Below are positions 10,717 through 19,061 of a stretch of 64,000 nt of DNA, piece by piece (position 1 is the first letter of the stretch; each line of letters opens with the position of its first letter). Position numbers and translations under genes: made by a program. The notes under the pieces are model-generated. The model had not been told where the DNA came from. It ran no database searches and saw nothing but the letters and a program-made list of their open reading frames with translations. This DNA is from Propylenella binzhouense (GTDB lineage: Bacteria > Pseudomonadota > Alphaproteobacteria > Rhizobiales > Afifellaceae): positions 1 to 64,000 of the forward strand of contig NZ_SPKJ01000003.1 of the NCBI RefSeq assembly GCF_009866965.1, read 5' to 3'.

Positions 10717-10877
10717 ACCTATTCGTTATTCGAAAGTGTAAGGCGCTGCTAGTCTCAACGTCAATCCCGGTCAGCGGGATTGCGCCTGCGCGATCTTCGT
10801 GCACGCACCCACTGACCTGCCACTGAGTTTTTCCTTCAGAAGCGAATAGGGTCCGGCCCGAGGGAAGGGACGGACGG

Positions 10878-11540
10878 ATGAAGCGGAAGCGGTTCACGGA
10901 AGAGCAGATCATCGCAGTTCTGCGCGAGCACGAGGCGGGGCGAAGACGGGGACCTCGCCCGCAGGCACGGGGTCTCCAAGGCCACTGTATAATTGGCGCT
11001 CGAGGAGGAGAACACGAAGCTGAAGAAGCTCCTCGCCGAGCAGATGCTCGATGCGGCCGCACTCCGGGAGCTTCTTTCAAAAAAATGGTAGGGCCCGCCG
11101 CCAGGCGCGAAGCCGTCGCTCACCTGCAGGCCGTGATGGATCTGTCGGAGCGTCGGGCCTGCCGCATCGTCGGCGCCGATCGCAGGATGATCCGCTACCG
11201 CTTGCGCCGTCCCGACGAGGCCGGGCTCCGCGGCCGGCTGCGCGAGCTCGCCAACGAGCGCCGACGCTTCGGCTACCGTAGGCTGTTCATCCTGCTGAGG
11301 CGCGAAGGCGAACCGTCGGGCATCAACCGGATCTGCCGTCTCTATCGCGAGGAGGCCTCACTCGGCCTTGGGCTACGCCACCTCGGCCGAGTTCGCCACC
11401 ACCATCGCCGCAATCGGCACCGACGCTCCGCCGGATGAAAGCTCGGCGACGGCGCCGATTGCTCATGCCGCGCCGAATGGTGCGTCAACAGCCGAGACTC
11501 CAGCCGCCGCTGGATCAAGGTTCAAGGGCAGGTCAGCAGG
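10878..11540 (+). mobile_element. IS3-family element remnant with internal deletions
   Basis: The piece begins with MKRKRFTEEQIIAVLREHEAG, the OrfA start of IS3-family (IS407-like) elements. A frame change at about 10940 and loss of the segment after the helix-turn-helix follow. Further on are LEEENTKLKKLLAEQML, DAAALRELLSKKW, then the OrfB start (RREAVAHL, ERRACRIVG, ERRRFGYRRL, INRICRLYREE). At 11365 it jumps to LGYATSAEFATTIAAIG, an OrfB C terminus. The integrase core with the DDE residues is missing. It is a dead, internally deleted copy separating the LysR gene from the catabolic cluster. Confidence 0.8.
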
Positions 11541-11634
11541 TCACATAGGTCAAGCTATGCTTGTGCCCAATTCAGGATCTACGGGTATCAACACGCGTCC
11601 CTTCAGAGCTCATGCCCGGCGCCGAGTGCGTCTG

Positions 11635-12777
11635 TCAATTCGCCCTTACGACGCCGCTTGCCATCAGCCGGTCGATCGTCTCGGCGCTCAAACCGAGCGA
11701 CAGGAGGATCTCTTGCGTGTGTTCACCAGGTCTGGGCGCGCTTTTCGCCCGACCTTGCGTACGCGAAAAGCGCGGGGCGGGGGCGGGATGCGGCACGCCG
11801 GAGACGTCGACATATCCGGACCGCGCCACCATTTGCGGATGCGATCGGGCTTCGCTCATGTCGAGAACCGGCGCAAAGCAGACGTCGCTTCCCTCCAGCA
11901 GGTCGATCCATTCCTGCCGCGTTCGCTGCCGAAAAATATCTGCGAGCGCTTCTCGCGCCTCGGGCCAGGCCGACCGATCGAACTGGCTTGATAAGAACCT
12001 GGCGTCAAAGCCGATCTTCTCCTGCAGGAGACGGAAGAATTTCGGCTCGATCGACCCTATGGTGATGAATTTCCCATCGGCGGTTTCATAGACATGGTAG
12101 TAGGGCGCGCCGCCATCGACCTGGTTGCTTCCCTTCTCGCGCCAGAGCCCGGCATTGTGCATGGCGATGGCGGAGCCGAAAAGCAGGTTAGCGCCGTCCA
12201 ACATGGCCGCGTCGATTATTTGACCGATTCCCGATCGGGACGTCTCCAGCAGCGCGGCGGTGATGCCCAGCGCTACCAACATACCGCCGCCGCCATAGTC
12301 GCCGACCAGGTTGAGGGGGATGACCGGTTTCTGGCCTGCCGGTCCGATCGCATCCAGCAATCCGATCAATGCTATGTAGTTGAGGTCGTGCCCGGCCGCA
12401 CCGGCAAGGGGGCCGGTCTGCCCCCAGCCGGTGATCCGCAGATAATTCAGCCGCGCGTTCTTCTCGAGGCATGCATCCGGCCCGATGCCCAACCTTTCGG
12501 CGACACCCGGTCGGTAAGGATCGATCAGGGCATCGGCTGTCTCCACAAGCCTGAAGAAGCAATCGCGGCCATCATCCGATTTCAGATCAAAGACGACCGA
12601 ACGCCGGCTGCGCCCGTGGACGTCGTAGCGCGCGTCCTCGAAGCGGGGCGGCTCAGTGCCGTTCGCCCTCTCGACACGAATGACGTCGGCGCCCATGTCG
12701 CCGAGCATCATCGCACCCATTGGCCCTGGTCCGAATCCAGCCAGTTCGATGATTCGAAAACCCGTCAGCGGTCCCAT
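11635..12777 (-). CDS. Alpha-methylacyl-CoA racemase-like family III CoA transferase
   Basis: CaiB/BaiF superfamily protein of about 380 residues. The residues used by bacterial alpha-methylacyl-CoA racemase (His126, Asp156, Glu241 in the M. tuberculosis enzyme) have counterparts at His130 (AAGHDLNY), Asp160 (LVGDYGGGG) and Glu244 (GSIEPKFF). This supports racemisation of 2-methyl-branched acyl-CoA esters rather than CoA transfer. The start is taken at the ATG at 12777 (MGPLTGFRI), which matches family starts. It is the last gene of a five-gene minus-strand operon, 35 bp after the crotonase gene. Such a racemase is needed when branched or terpenoid side chains are oxidised. Confidence 0.82.
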   Translation of the reverse strand: MGPLTGFRIIELAGFGPGPMGAMMLGDMGADVIRVERANGTEPPRFEDARYDVHGRSRRSVVFDLKSDDGRDCFFRLVETADALIDPYRPGVAERLGIGPDACLEKNARLNYLRITGWGQTGPLAGAAGHDLNYIALIGLLDAIGPAGQKPVIPLNLVGDYGGGGMLVALGITAALLETSRSGIGQIIDAAMLDGANLLFGSAIAMHNAGLWREKGSNQVDGGAPYYHVYETADGKFITIGSIEPKFFRLLQEKIGFDARFLSSQFDRSAWPEAREALADIFRQRTRQEWIDLLEGSDVCFAPVLDMSEARSHPQMVARSGYVDVSGVPHPAPAPRFSRTQGRAKSAPRPGEHTQEILLSLGLSAETIDRLMASGVVRAN

Positions 12778-12812
12778 CCGCAGTCCTCGCAATTGTCTGG
12801 ATCGCTTCGGAC

Positions 12813-13658
12813 CTATTTGGGTTCCGGCCAGAAGGCTGGCGGCCGCTTTTCGAAGAAGGCGCGCTGGGCTTCGCGAGCTTCTTCGCTCTCGACGAAATTG
12901 GGGGAAATCAAATGAGCGTAGCGCCGCACATCACCCGCCATCTCGTCGATCTCAAGGTCGAAGACCGCCTTCAGGATGCGCACGCAAGTCGGGCTGCCGT
13001 CCAGCACGTAGTCGCACCATTTGAGAACTTCCGCCTCGTGCTGGTCAAGAGGAACGACGGCGTTGACGAGGCCCCATTCAAGCGCCTGCTGGGCGCTGAT
13101 CCGCCTGCGGGTAAGCCACATCTCTCTGGCGCGCTTGGCGCCAATGACGCGAACGAGATAGCGCACCATGTAGCCATCGGCCGGACTCCCGTGCCGGGAC
13201 CCGATCTGTCCGAACACCGCGTTGTCGGCCGCGATCGTCAGGTCGCATGTATAGGCGAGATGGTTGCCGCCGCCGATCGCGTAGCCGCGGACAGCCGCAA
13301 TCACGGGCTTCGATGAAAAGCGTACGACATGGTTTGGCGGCACGTCGAAGAACCAGTCGGCAGTCGTTCGCTCGCCTTCCCACTTCACGTCGCCGCCGCT
13401 GCAGAATGCACGATCGCCGCTGCCCTGAAGCACGACCACGCCCACGCTTGGATCGCGGTTCGCAACGTCGACCGCGATCATCAACTCCTTCATGGTGAAG
13501 GAGGTAACCGCATTCAGCACCTGAGGACGATTGATCGTGATGCGCGCTACCGACCCGCCGATGGACCGGGTGCAGCGTTCGTAGAGGACTTCCTTCAGTT
13601 CGGGCAAGCCAACCGGCACTTCCCAATCCGACCACGTCACTTTTGCAATTTCTGCCAT
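12813..13658 (-). CDS. Crotonase of the MenB/BadI type (possible ring-cleaving hydrolase)
   Basis: Enoyl-CoA hydratase superfamily protein, 281 residues. Instead of the ordinary hydratase pattern it has AFCSGGD, RGYAIGGGNHLAYTCDLTIAAD, FGQIGSR, and then RVIGAKRAREMW and LVNAVVPL. These blocks are characteristic of 1,4-dihydroxynaphthoyl-CoA synthase (MenB) and of BadI, which hydrolytically opens 2-ketocyclohexanecarboxyl-CoA. The neighbouring SDR resembles BadH, which makes the BadI substrate, so ring cleavage is the more attractive reading. There are no other menaquinone genes here. Activity and substrate are inferred. Confidence 0.75.
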   Translation of the reverse strand: MAEIAKVTWSDWEVPVGLPELKEVLYERCTRSIGGSVARITINRPQVLNAVTSFTMKELMIAVDVANRDPSVGVVVLQGSGDRAFCSGGDVKWEGERTTADWFFDVPPNHVVRFSSKPVIAAVRGYAIGGGNHLAYTCDLTIAADNAVFGQIGSRHGSPADGYMVRYLVRVIGAKRAREMWLTRRRISAQQALEWGLVNAVVPLDQHEAEVLKWCDYVLDGSPTCVRILKAVFDLEIDEMAGDVRRYAHLISPNFVESEEAREAQRAFFEKRPPAFWPEPK

Positions 13659-13668
13659 TTCATCTCTC

Positions 13669-14442
13669 CTAGATGGTCAGAAAGCCGCCATTGACCGCCA
13701 GTGTCTGCCCCGTGATGAACTCAGCCTGATCGCTGCAGAGAAACGTGACCGCATGTGAGACGTCGCTTCCCTTCCCGACCCGGCCCACCGGATAGGCGCG
13801 AACGATCTTCGCCATCATCTCCGGCGGGCGGTCACGCGCGTTCTGCATGCTTTCGGCTCCGATATCCTCAGGGGACTGCGGGACGATCATGGCCGGCGCG
13901 ATGGAATTCACCGTGATGCCGAATTTGCCGACTTCCTGCGCCAATGTGCGGGCGAAGCTCAGGAGGCCACCCTTGGCGGCCGAATAGACCGCCTGGCCCC
14001 GCTGGCCGCCACGGGCGGCGTCGGACGAGATGTAGACGATGCGCCCGTATTTGCGCTCGACCATGATGGGCAGCACAAGCCGCGTGAGAGCGATCGGCAC
14101 GTGAAGATTGAGCTGGAGCTCAAACTCCGTTTCCGCAGGTTTCTTTTCCATGAACGGCAGGGTGTTGACCCATCCTGCATTGCTGACCAGAAGGTCTATC
14201 CCCTTGCCCCGGGCCTTCAACGCGTCGACGGCCCGCGCCAGCGCGGCTTCGTCCATCAGATCGAAGGCGATATAGGACATCCGGTCGGGATGGACCGAGG
14301 CCGTCCGCGCTGCCTGATCGCCATCCCGGTCAAAGATGACCACGTCGGCACCGGCCTCGGCCAGCGTGATGGCGATGGAACGCCCGATGTTCGATGCACC
14401 GCCCGTTACCACGGCGGTCCGGCCGCTGAGATCTATGTTCAT
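13669..14442 (-). CDS. SDR family dehydrogenase, BadH-like
   Basis: Short-chain dehydrogenase of 257 residues: cofactor motif TGGASNIG (residues 14-21), NAG at about 91, catalytic Ser in YISSDAARGG and the YSAAK Tyr-Lys pair. The run SSDAARGGQRGQAVYSAAKGG and the following LAQEVGKFGITVNSIAP resemble 2-hydroxycyclohexanecarboxyl-CoA dehydrogenase (BadH) as I remember it. It lies 10 bp upstream of the MenB/BadI-type gene in the same operon. Proposed role: oxidising an alicyclic beta-hydroxyacyl-CoA to the keto ester. This rests on family resemblance and context. Confidence 0.78.
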   Translation of the reverse strand: MNIDLSGRTAVVTGGASNIGRSIAITLAEAGADVVIFDRDGDQAARTASVHPDRMSYIAFDLMDEAALARAVDALKARGKGIDLLVSNAGWVNTLPFMEKKPAETEFELQLNLHVPIALTRLVLPIMVERKYGRIVYISSDAARGGQRGQAVYSAAKGGLLSFARTLAQEVGKFGITVNSIAPAMIVPQSPEDIGAESMQNARDRPPEMMAKIVRAYPVGRVGKGSDVSHAVTFLCSDQAEFITGQTLAVNGGFLTI

Positions 14443-14451
14443 GGCGCGCCC

Positions 14452-15231
14452 CTATGCCCGCTTCTCGGCAAAATGGGCGACACCCTTGTCCATGGCGTCG
14501 GAGGCGTTGCGGTAGCGATATTGCGTCCACCGCTCGAGCCAGAGGCCTTCGCGAAGCGGCAATTCCAGCCCACGACGGACCAGTTCCTTGGTCATCGCGA
14601 GCGCCTTTGCGTCGGTTTTTGCCAAGGACCGGGCCAACTCCAGAGCCTTGTCTTCCACCTGGTCGGTGGGAACGGCGGCGCAGGCGAGTCCGTATTCCGC
14701 CGCCTGGCGCCCGGTCATCCTCGCGCCGCTGAGGAGATGATAGAGGCCCCGCGCCAGCCCGATCTTGCGGGGCAGCCGCTGCGTGCCGCCACCGCCGGCG
14801 ATCAGATTGCGGCGGATGTGCTCGTCGCCCATCTCGGCGCTCTCGGAGACGACCAGCATGTCGCAGGCGAGAGCTAATTCGAGACCGCCGGCCAACGCGA
14901 AGCCCTGGATGGCGCCTACGGCCACCTGAGGCGCTGCCTCGAGCGAATTGCACAGATCGGCCAGATCATCCTGGAAAGCCAGATGGGCATGGTGGTCGGC
15001 GAGCGTTCCCTCGTTCAGCCACTTCAAATCCGCGCCCGCGCAGAAGGCTCTGCCGGTAGCCTTGACCACGATGACCTTGATCGTTTCATCGGCGGCGGTC
15101 TCGCGGACGGTCTCAAGCAGCCGCCGGGTCAGTTCGCCATCGAGGGCATTGAGCCGATCCGGCCTGTTCAGCGTCAGACACCGCACGCCGGGCGAATTGT
15201 CGTCTACGATAAGTATTTCAGAATTTGCCAT
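14452..15231 (-). CDS. Enoyl-CoA hydratase/isomerase family protein
   Basis: Crotonase of 259 residues with oxyanion-hole segments AFCAGADLKWL and GFALAGGLELALACD. The position of the first catalytic Glu of hydratases is filled (MGDEHIRRN), while the second (Glu164 in rat ECH) seems replaced in ARGLYHLLSG, so the exact reaction may differ from classical hydration. It lies 9 bp upstream of the SDR and directly follows the CoA transferase gene, whose stop abuts its start (1-bp gap). It probably hydrates an intermediate ahead of the BadH/BadI-like steps. Confidence 0.8.
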   Translation of the reverse strand: MANSEILIVDDNSPGVRCLTLNRPDRLNALDGELTRRLLETVRETAADETIKVIVVKATGRAFCAGADLKWLNEGTLADHHAHLAFQDDLADLCNSLEAAPQVAVGAIQGFALAGGLELALACDMLVVSESAEMGDEHIRRNLIAGGGGTQRLPRKIGLARGLYHLLSGARMTGRQAAEYGLACAAVPTDQVEDKALELARSLAKTDAKALAMTKELVRRGLELPLREGLWLERWTQYRYRNASDAMDKGVAHFAEKRA

Positions 15232-16422
15232 TCACATCTCCTGTGGGACACGGCTCATCACCGCCCGAATCATGTCAGGTGAGCAGTCGTGCTCACGCAG
15301 CACTTCTTCGGTGTGCTCACCGAGCCGCGGCGGCAACCGGCGGATCGAAGCCGGCGAGTCGGATAGGGTCAGGGGCAGGCCCGCCATGCGCAACATGCCT
15401 TCCGTCGGGTGCTGATGCAGCGACCAGAAATTGACGCTGTTGAGATGCGGGTCGTCGACAAGATCCTTGATCGAATTGACGAATCCGATCGGGACATCGA
15501 GCCCGCCAAGCAGATCGAGCCACTCCTTGCTCGTCCGTCCTACGAGCTCCTCCTTCACCATGCTCCAGATGACGTCGGCATTCTCCTGCCGTCCCCGGAA
15601 GGTCGCGAAGCGCCGGTCGGTCAGAAGATCGTTCCGGCCTATGGCTGTGAGGAACCGCTCCCAGTGGGCGTCGGTATGAGGGAGGAACGCGAGATAGCCA
15701 TCCTTCGTCCTGAACGGGCGCCGCGTGGCGTTGGCGATGGTCGGATAACCGAACCCGCCCTCGAAGGGCTCGAATGACCCGCCCCAGAGGTGCTCGATGA
15801 CGTTGAAGGACGCCATGGTTTCGAACATGGGGACGTCGACGCGCTGGCCACGGCCTGTCGCGAGCTTGTGATAGAGAGCGAGGGCGACAGCATAGGCCGC
15901 ATGCACGCCCGTCAGCTTGTCGGCGATGATCGCCGGTATGTATCGGGGCTCTCCGCCGATGGCCGATTGCAGCGCAGCCAATCCTGACAGGCCCTGGATA
16001 ATGTCGTCATAGGCCGGCTTTCCCGCGTAGGCACCCTCGTCGGAAAAGCCCTTCACGTGGCAATAGACGATGTTCTCGTTGATCTTCCTGACGGAGTCGT
16101 AGTCGAGCTGCGAGTTCTGGGCCGCCCTGGTGCGGATCGAGTGAATGAAGACATCCGCCCCCTGGAGCAGCTTGACCAGAGCGGCGTGCCCCTCCGGCTG
16201 GCGCAGATCAAGCACCACGCTTCGCTTGTTCCGGTTGCAGGACAGGAACAGGGCGGACATCTTGTCCGAACGCCGCGGGCCTTGCACGCGGGTGACGTCG
16301 CCTTCCGGGGCCTCGACCTTTATTACGTCAGCGCCCATGTCGCCGAGATACTGGCCTGCCAACGGCCCGAGAACGATCGATGCGATCTCGACGATTTTGA
16401 TGCCGGCGAGCGGACCAGTCAT
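15232..16422 (-). CDS. CaiB/BaiF family III CoA transferase
   Basis: Protein of 396 residues with family start GPLAGIKIVEIASIVLGP, LGDMGADVIKVE and NRNKRSVVLDL. The catalytic Asp that forms the acyl anhydride in family III transferases corresponds to IIADKLTG (about residue 169). Unlike the 11.6-kb protein it lacks the racemase triad, so transfer of CoA between carboxylic acids is likely. It is the first gene of the minus-strand operon, with two copies of a palindrome in its promoter region. Probable role: CoA activation of the pathway acid. Confidence 0.85.
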   Translation of the reverse strand: MTGPLAGIKIVEIASIVLGPLAGQYLGDMGADVIKVEAPEGDVTRVQGPRRSDKMSALFLSCNRNKRSVVLDLRQPEGHAALVKLLQGADVFIHSIRTRAAQNSQLDYDSVRKINENIVYCHVKGFSDEGAYAGKPAYDDIIQGLSGLAALQSAIGGEPRYIPAIIADKLTGVHAAYAVALALYHKLATGRGQRVDVPMFETMASFNVIEHLWGGSFEPFEGGFGYPTIANATRRPFRTKDGYLAFLPHTDAHWERFLTAIGRNDLLTDRRFATFRGRQENADVIWSMVKEELVGRTSKEWLDLLGGLDVPIGFVNSIKDLVDDPHLNSVNFWSLHQHPTEGMLRMAGLPLTLSDSPASIRRLPPRLGEHTEEVLREHDCSPDMIRAVMSRVPQEM

Positions 16423-16742
16423 TTCAGAAGGACTCTCCCTGTGTGGGGGATGCGAGCTCGCATCCGCATATTAAATCCGAAACTGGATGCAAAACGGATC
16501 TTTGTCAACTTGCAATGCGCTTTCGCATAACCCCCTGATATCAATGACTTAGGCGTAGCGACGGCTGCGGGACCATCGCCTCCATCGTCGCTTTCGGCCG
16601 ATTTTACACGCGACAGATATTTACACAAATGCGCTCCCTGTGTAGAACGATATGCAAGAAGAAATGAACCGCAGACCAATTGCGGGCCGCGGGTTCAGGC
16701 GGTTGCGTCGCATCCCTCGTCGGGGTGCGGGGGAGGTTGTTG
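16423..16742. promoter_or_regulatory. Divergent promoter region with paired ATGCG-N4-CGCAT palindromes
   Basis: This 320-bp gap separates two divergent catabolic operons. GGATGCGAGCTCGCATCC at 16448-16465 is a perfect 18-bp palindrome, 26 bp upstream of the CoA transferase start. A second ATGCG-CTTT-CGCAT lies at 16515-16528. Both share ATGCG-N4-CGCAT and are 65 bp apart centre to centre. Further toward the aldehyde dehydrogenase, TACACA (16622-16627) and TGTGTA (16639-16644) form a spaced inverted repeat. No gene is seen. The pair looks like operators of a regulator controlling both directions, possibly the GntR or PaaX protein encoded downstream. Confidence 0.6.
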
Positions 16743-18176
16743 ATGGACGGTTTGTCGACCCTGCCCGGGTTCGGGCGCGCGCGCATGACGTTCGGAGGGC
16801 GACCCGTCGACGCGCCGACGACATTCGGCGTCGTCAATCCCGCCACCGGCATCGAATTCACCTCCGTGCCCGACTGCTCGCCGGAGCAGTTGGAGGAGTG
16901 CATCGGCACGGCGTTGTCCGGTTTTGCGACCTGGAGCCGTCGGCCCATCGCTGAACGGCGTCACGCACTCAGGCGCATGGCGGACATACTGAGCGAGAAC
17001 GCGGATTTTCTGGCTACCCTCGTCACCCTGGAGCAGGGCAAGCCACTGCCGGCCTCGGCGCGCGAGATCGCGGACACGGCCGCAAGCCTCCGGGCAGCCG
17101 CGGAAATAGAACTCGACGATGAAATCATCCAGGACGACGACCGTTATCGCGTGCGCGTGCAATATCGGCCGCTCGGTCCGGTGGCGATCATCACGCCCTG
17201 GAACTATCCGGTCTTTCTGATGGGAATGCCGCTGGGGCCAGCCTTGCTGGCTGGCAACAGCGTGATCGTGAAGCCGTCTCCCTTCACGCCGGTAGCCACG
17301 CTCGAAGCATGCCGCCTGATGTCGGCGGCGCTGCCGGAAGGTGTGCTCAGCGCCGTCTCGGGCGGCAATGATCTCGGTTCACGGCTGACCTCCCATCCCG
17401 GCATCCGCAAGATCAGCTTCACCGGCTCCGTCGCGACGGGGCGCAAGGTCGCGCACGCCGCGGTCTCAGACTTCAAGCGCTTCACGCTCGAACTGGGCGG
17501 CAACGACGCGGCTATCCTGCTCGACGATGTCGATCTTTCGCTGGTGGGGAAGGGCGTCTTCTGGGGCGCATTTACCAATTGCGGCCAGATCTGCGCAGGC
17601 ATCAAGCGGCTCTTCGTGCCCGATCAGCTTCATGATGCCGTCGTTGACGAACTGGTCGCGCGCACCGCCCGCGTGAGGATCGGCGACGGTATGGTTGCGG
17701 GTATGCACCTGGGTCCGATCAACAACGAGCCCCAGTTGCGGCGCGTGGCGGAACTGGTCGATGACGCGATCGCCCAGGGCGCGAAGGTTGTCACCGGCGC
17801 TGCCGGTACGAACGGGCCGGGCTACTTCTATCCCCTGACGATCCTGACGGATTGCACCGACGATATGCGCATCGTGCGGGAAGAGCAGTTTGGCCCGGTG
17901 CTGCCCATTCTTCGCTACCAGTCCGTGGACGAAGCCGTCACCCGGGCGAATGCCACCGAGTTCGGCCTCAGCGGCTCCGTATGGGGCAGGGACATAGCGC
18001 GCGCGGAAGATGTCGCCGGGCGACTCGATTGCGGCACCGCCTACGTCAACGCTCACCTGGCCCTCGAGCCCCACATCCCCTTTGGTGGACACAAGGCCAG
18101 CGGAATTGGCGTTTCCAACGGGCGCTGGGGTCTTGCCGAATTCACGAACCTCACAGTGAGACAGACCGCGCGCTAG
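16743..18176 (+). CDS. NAD(P)-dependent aldehyde dehydrogenase
   Basis: Aldehyde dehydrogenase superfamily, 477 residues from the ATG at 16743, which has GGGAGG 10 bases upstream. Catalytic residues are complete: Asn154 (TPWNYP), Glu250 (LELGGN) and Cys284 (GQICAG); FTGSVATG gives the cofactor loop. It oxidises an aldehyde to the acid. It is the first gene of a plus-strand run that continues with an SDR, a Liv-type importer and a CoA ligase, so it may supply the acid that the ligase activates, perhaps from an alcohol oxidised by the SDR or by the P450. Confidence 0.88.
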   Translation: MDGLSTLPGFGRARMTFGGRPVDAPTTFGVVNPATGIEFTSVPDCSPEQLEECIGTALSGFATWSRRPIAERRHALRRMADILSENADFLATLVTLEQGKPLPASAREIADTAASLRAAAEIELDDEIIQDDDRYRVRVQYRPLGPVAIITPWNYPVFLMGMPLGPALLAGNSVIVKPSPFTPVATLEACRLMSAALPEGVLSAVSGGNDLGSRLTSHPGIRKISFTGSVATGRKVAHAAVSDFKRFTLELGGNDAAILLDDVDLSLVGKGVFWGAFTNCGQICAGIKRLFVPDQLHDAVVDELVARTARVRIGDGMVAGMHLGPINNEPQLRRVAELVDDAIAQGAKVVTGAAGTNGPGYFYPLTILTDCTDDMRIVREEQFGPVLPILRYQSVDEAVTRANATEFGLSGSVWGRDIARAEDVAGRLDCGTAYVNAHLALEPHIPFGGHKASGIGVSNGRWGLAEFTNLTVRQTAR

Positions 18177-18214
18177 TGGCCGGTTTGCATCCCCGACAAG
18201 ATCAAGGACGCTCC

Positions 18215-18973
18215 ATGGACATCGACGGCAAGGTTATCCTGATCACGGGAGCGGCGCGCGGGATAGGCCAGGCTTGCGCGCAGATATTCGCGGCAGCCGG
18301 CGCGAAGGTGGTGGCGGCCGACCTCAACGATTGCGCGGAGACCGTCGCGCTGGGAAGGGACGGGCCGGGCAGCATCATTGCGGCGCACCTTGACGTGACC
18401 GATGCGCAGTCCGCGCAGGAAGCGGTGGCCGTTGCGGTCTCGCATTTCAGCCGCCTCGACGCGCTCGTCAACAATGCAGCGCTCTATGGCGGCCTGAAGA
18501 GCAGCCGGTTCGAGAACCTTAGAGAGGCGGACTGGGATGCGGCGATGACGGTCAACGTCAAGGGCATCTGGAACTGCTGCAAGGCGGCAGTACCCGAAAT
18601 GCGCAAGGCCGGTGGCGGAAGCATCATCAACATCTCGTCGATGTCGGCCACCTACGGCACGCCGTTCATGCTGCATTATGTGACATCGAAATCCGCCGTC
18701 CTCGGCATGACGCGCGGCCTGGCCCGCGAGCTGGGCCGCGACAACATCCGTGTGAACACCGTCGCGCCAACTGCGGTGACGACCGAAGGCACCAAGGAAT
18801 TCTTCGGCGACAAGTCCGACCGCGCGCTGGAGCAGGTCAAGACGATCCAGGCGCTGCAGGGAAATCTCGATCCGAGCGACCTCGCCGGCACGATTGGCTG
18901 GCTCATTGGCGACGGCAGCAGGTTCGTCACCGGGCAGACGATCTCGGTCGACGGGGGAGCGGTCATGCTGTGA
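18215..18973 (+). CDS. SDR family oxidoreductase
   Basis: Short-chain dehydrogenase, 252 residues from the ATG at 18215. Cofactor motif TGAARGIG, NNAA at about 88, catalytic Ser in NISSMSA and Tyr-Lys in YVTSK, C-terminal TGQTISVDGG. All expected catalytic residues are present. It follows the aldehyde dehydrogenase by 38 bp and is followed by livF. An alcohol or beta-hydroxyacyl substrate is likely, but none can be named. Confidence 0.85.
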   Translation: MDIDGKVILITGAARGIGQACAQIFAAAGAKVVAADLNDCAETVALGRDGPGSIIAAHLDVTDAQSAQEAVAVAVSHFSRLDALVNNAALYGGLKSSRFENLREADWDAAMTVNVKGIWNCCKAAVPEMRKAGGGSIINISSMSATYGTPFMLHYVTSKSAVLGMTRGLARELGRDNIRVNTVAPTAVTTEGTKEFFGDKSDRALEQVKTIQALQGNLDPSDLAGTIGWLIGDGSRFVTGQTISVDGGAVML

Positions 18974-19061
18974 CGAGCGCGGGAGGGAGGAGGCCCATGC
19001 GAGACATTTCAATCCAGTCGGCGGCATGTCGGTGCGGGCTGTGTTCCGGCGAGGCTGCCTC

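Noticed and set aside
16622-16644. TACACA/TGTGTA pair as a separate operator
   Set aside because: Six-base arms with an 11-base gap are weak evidence on their own; mentioned only within the regulatory region.
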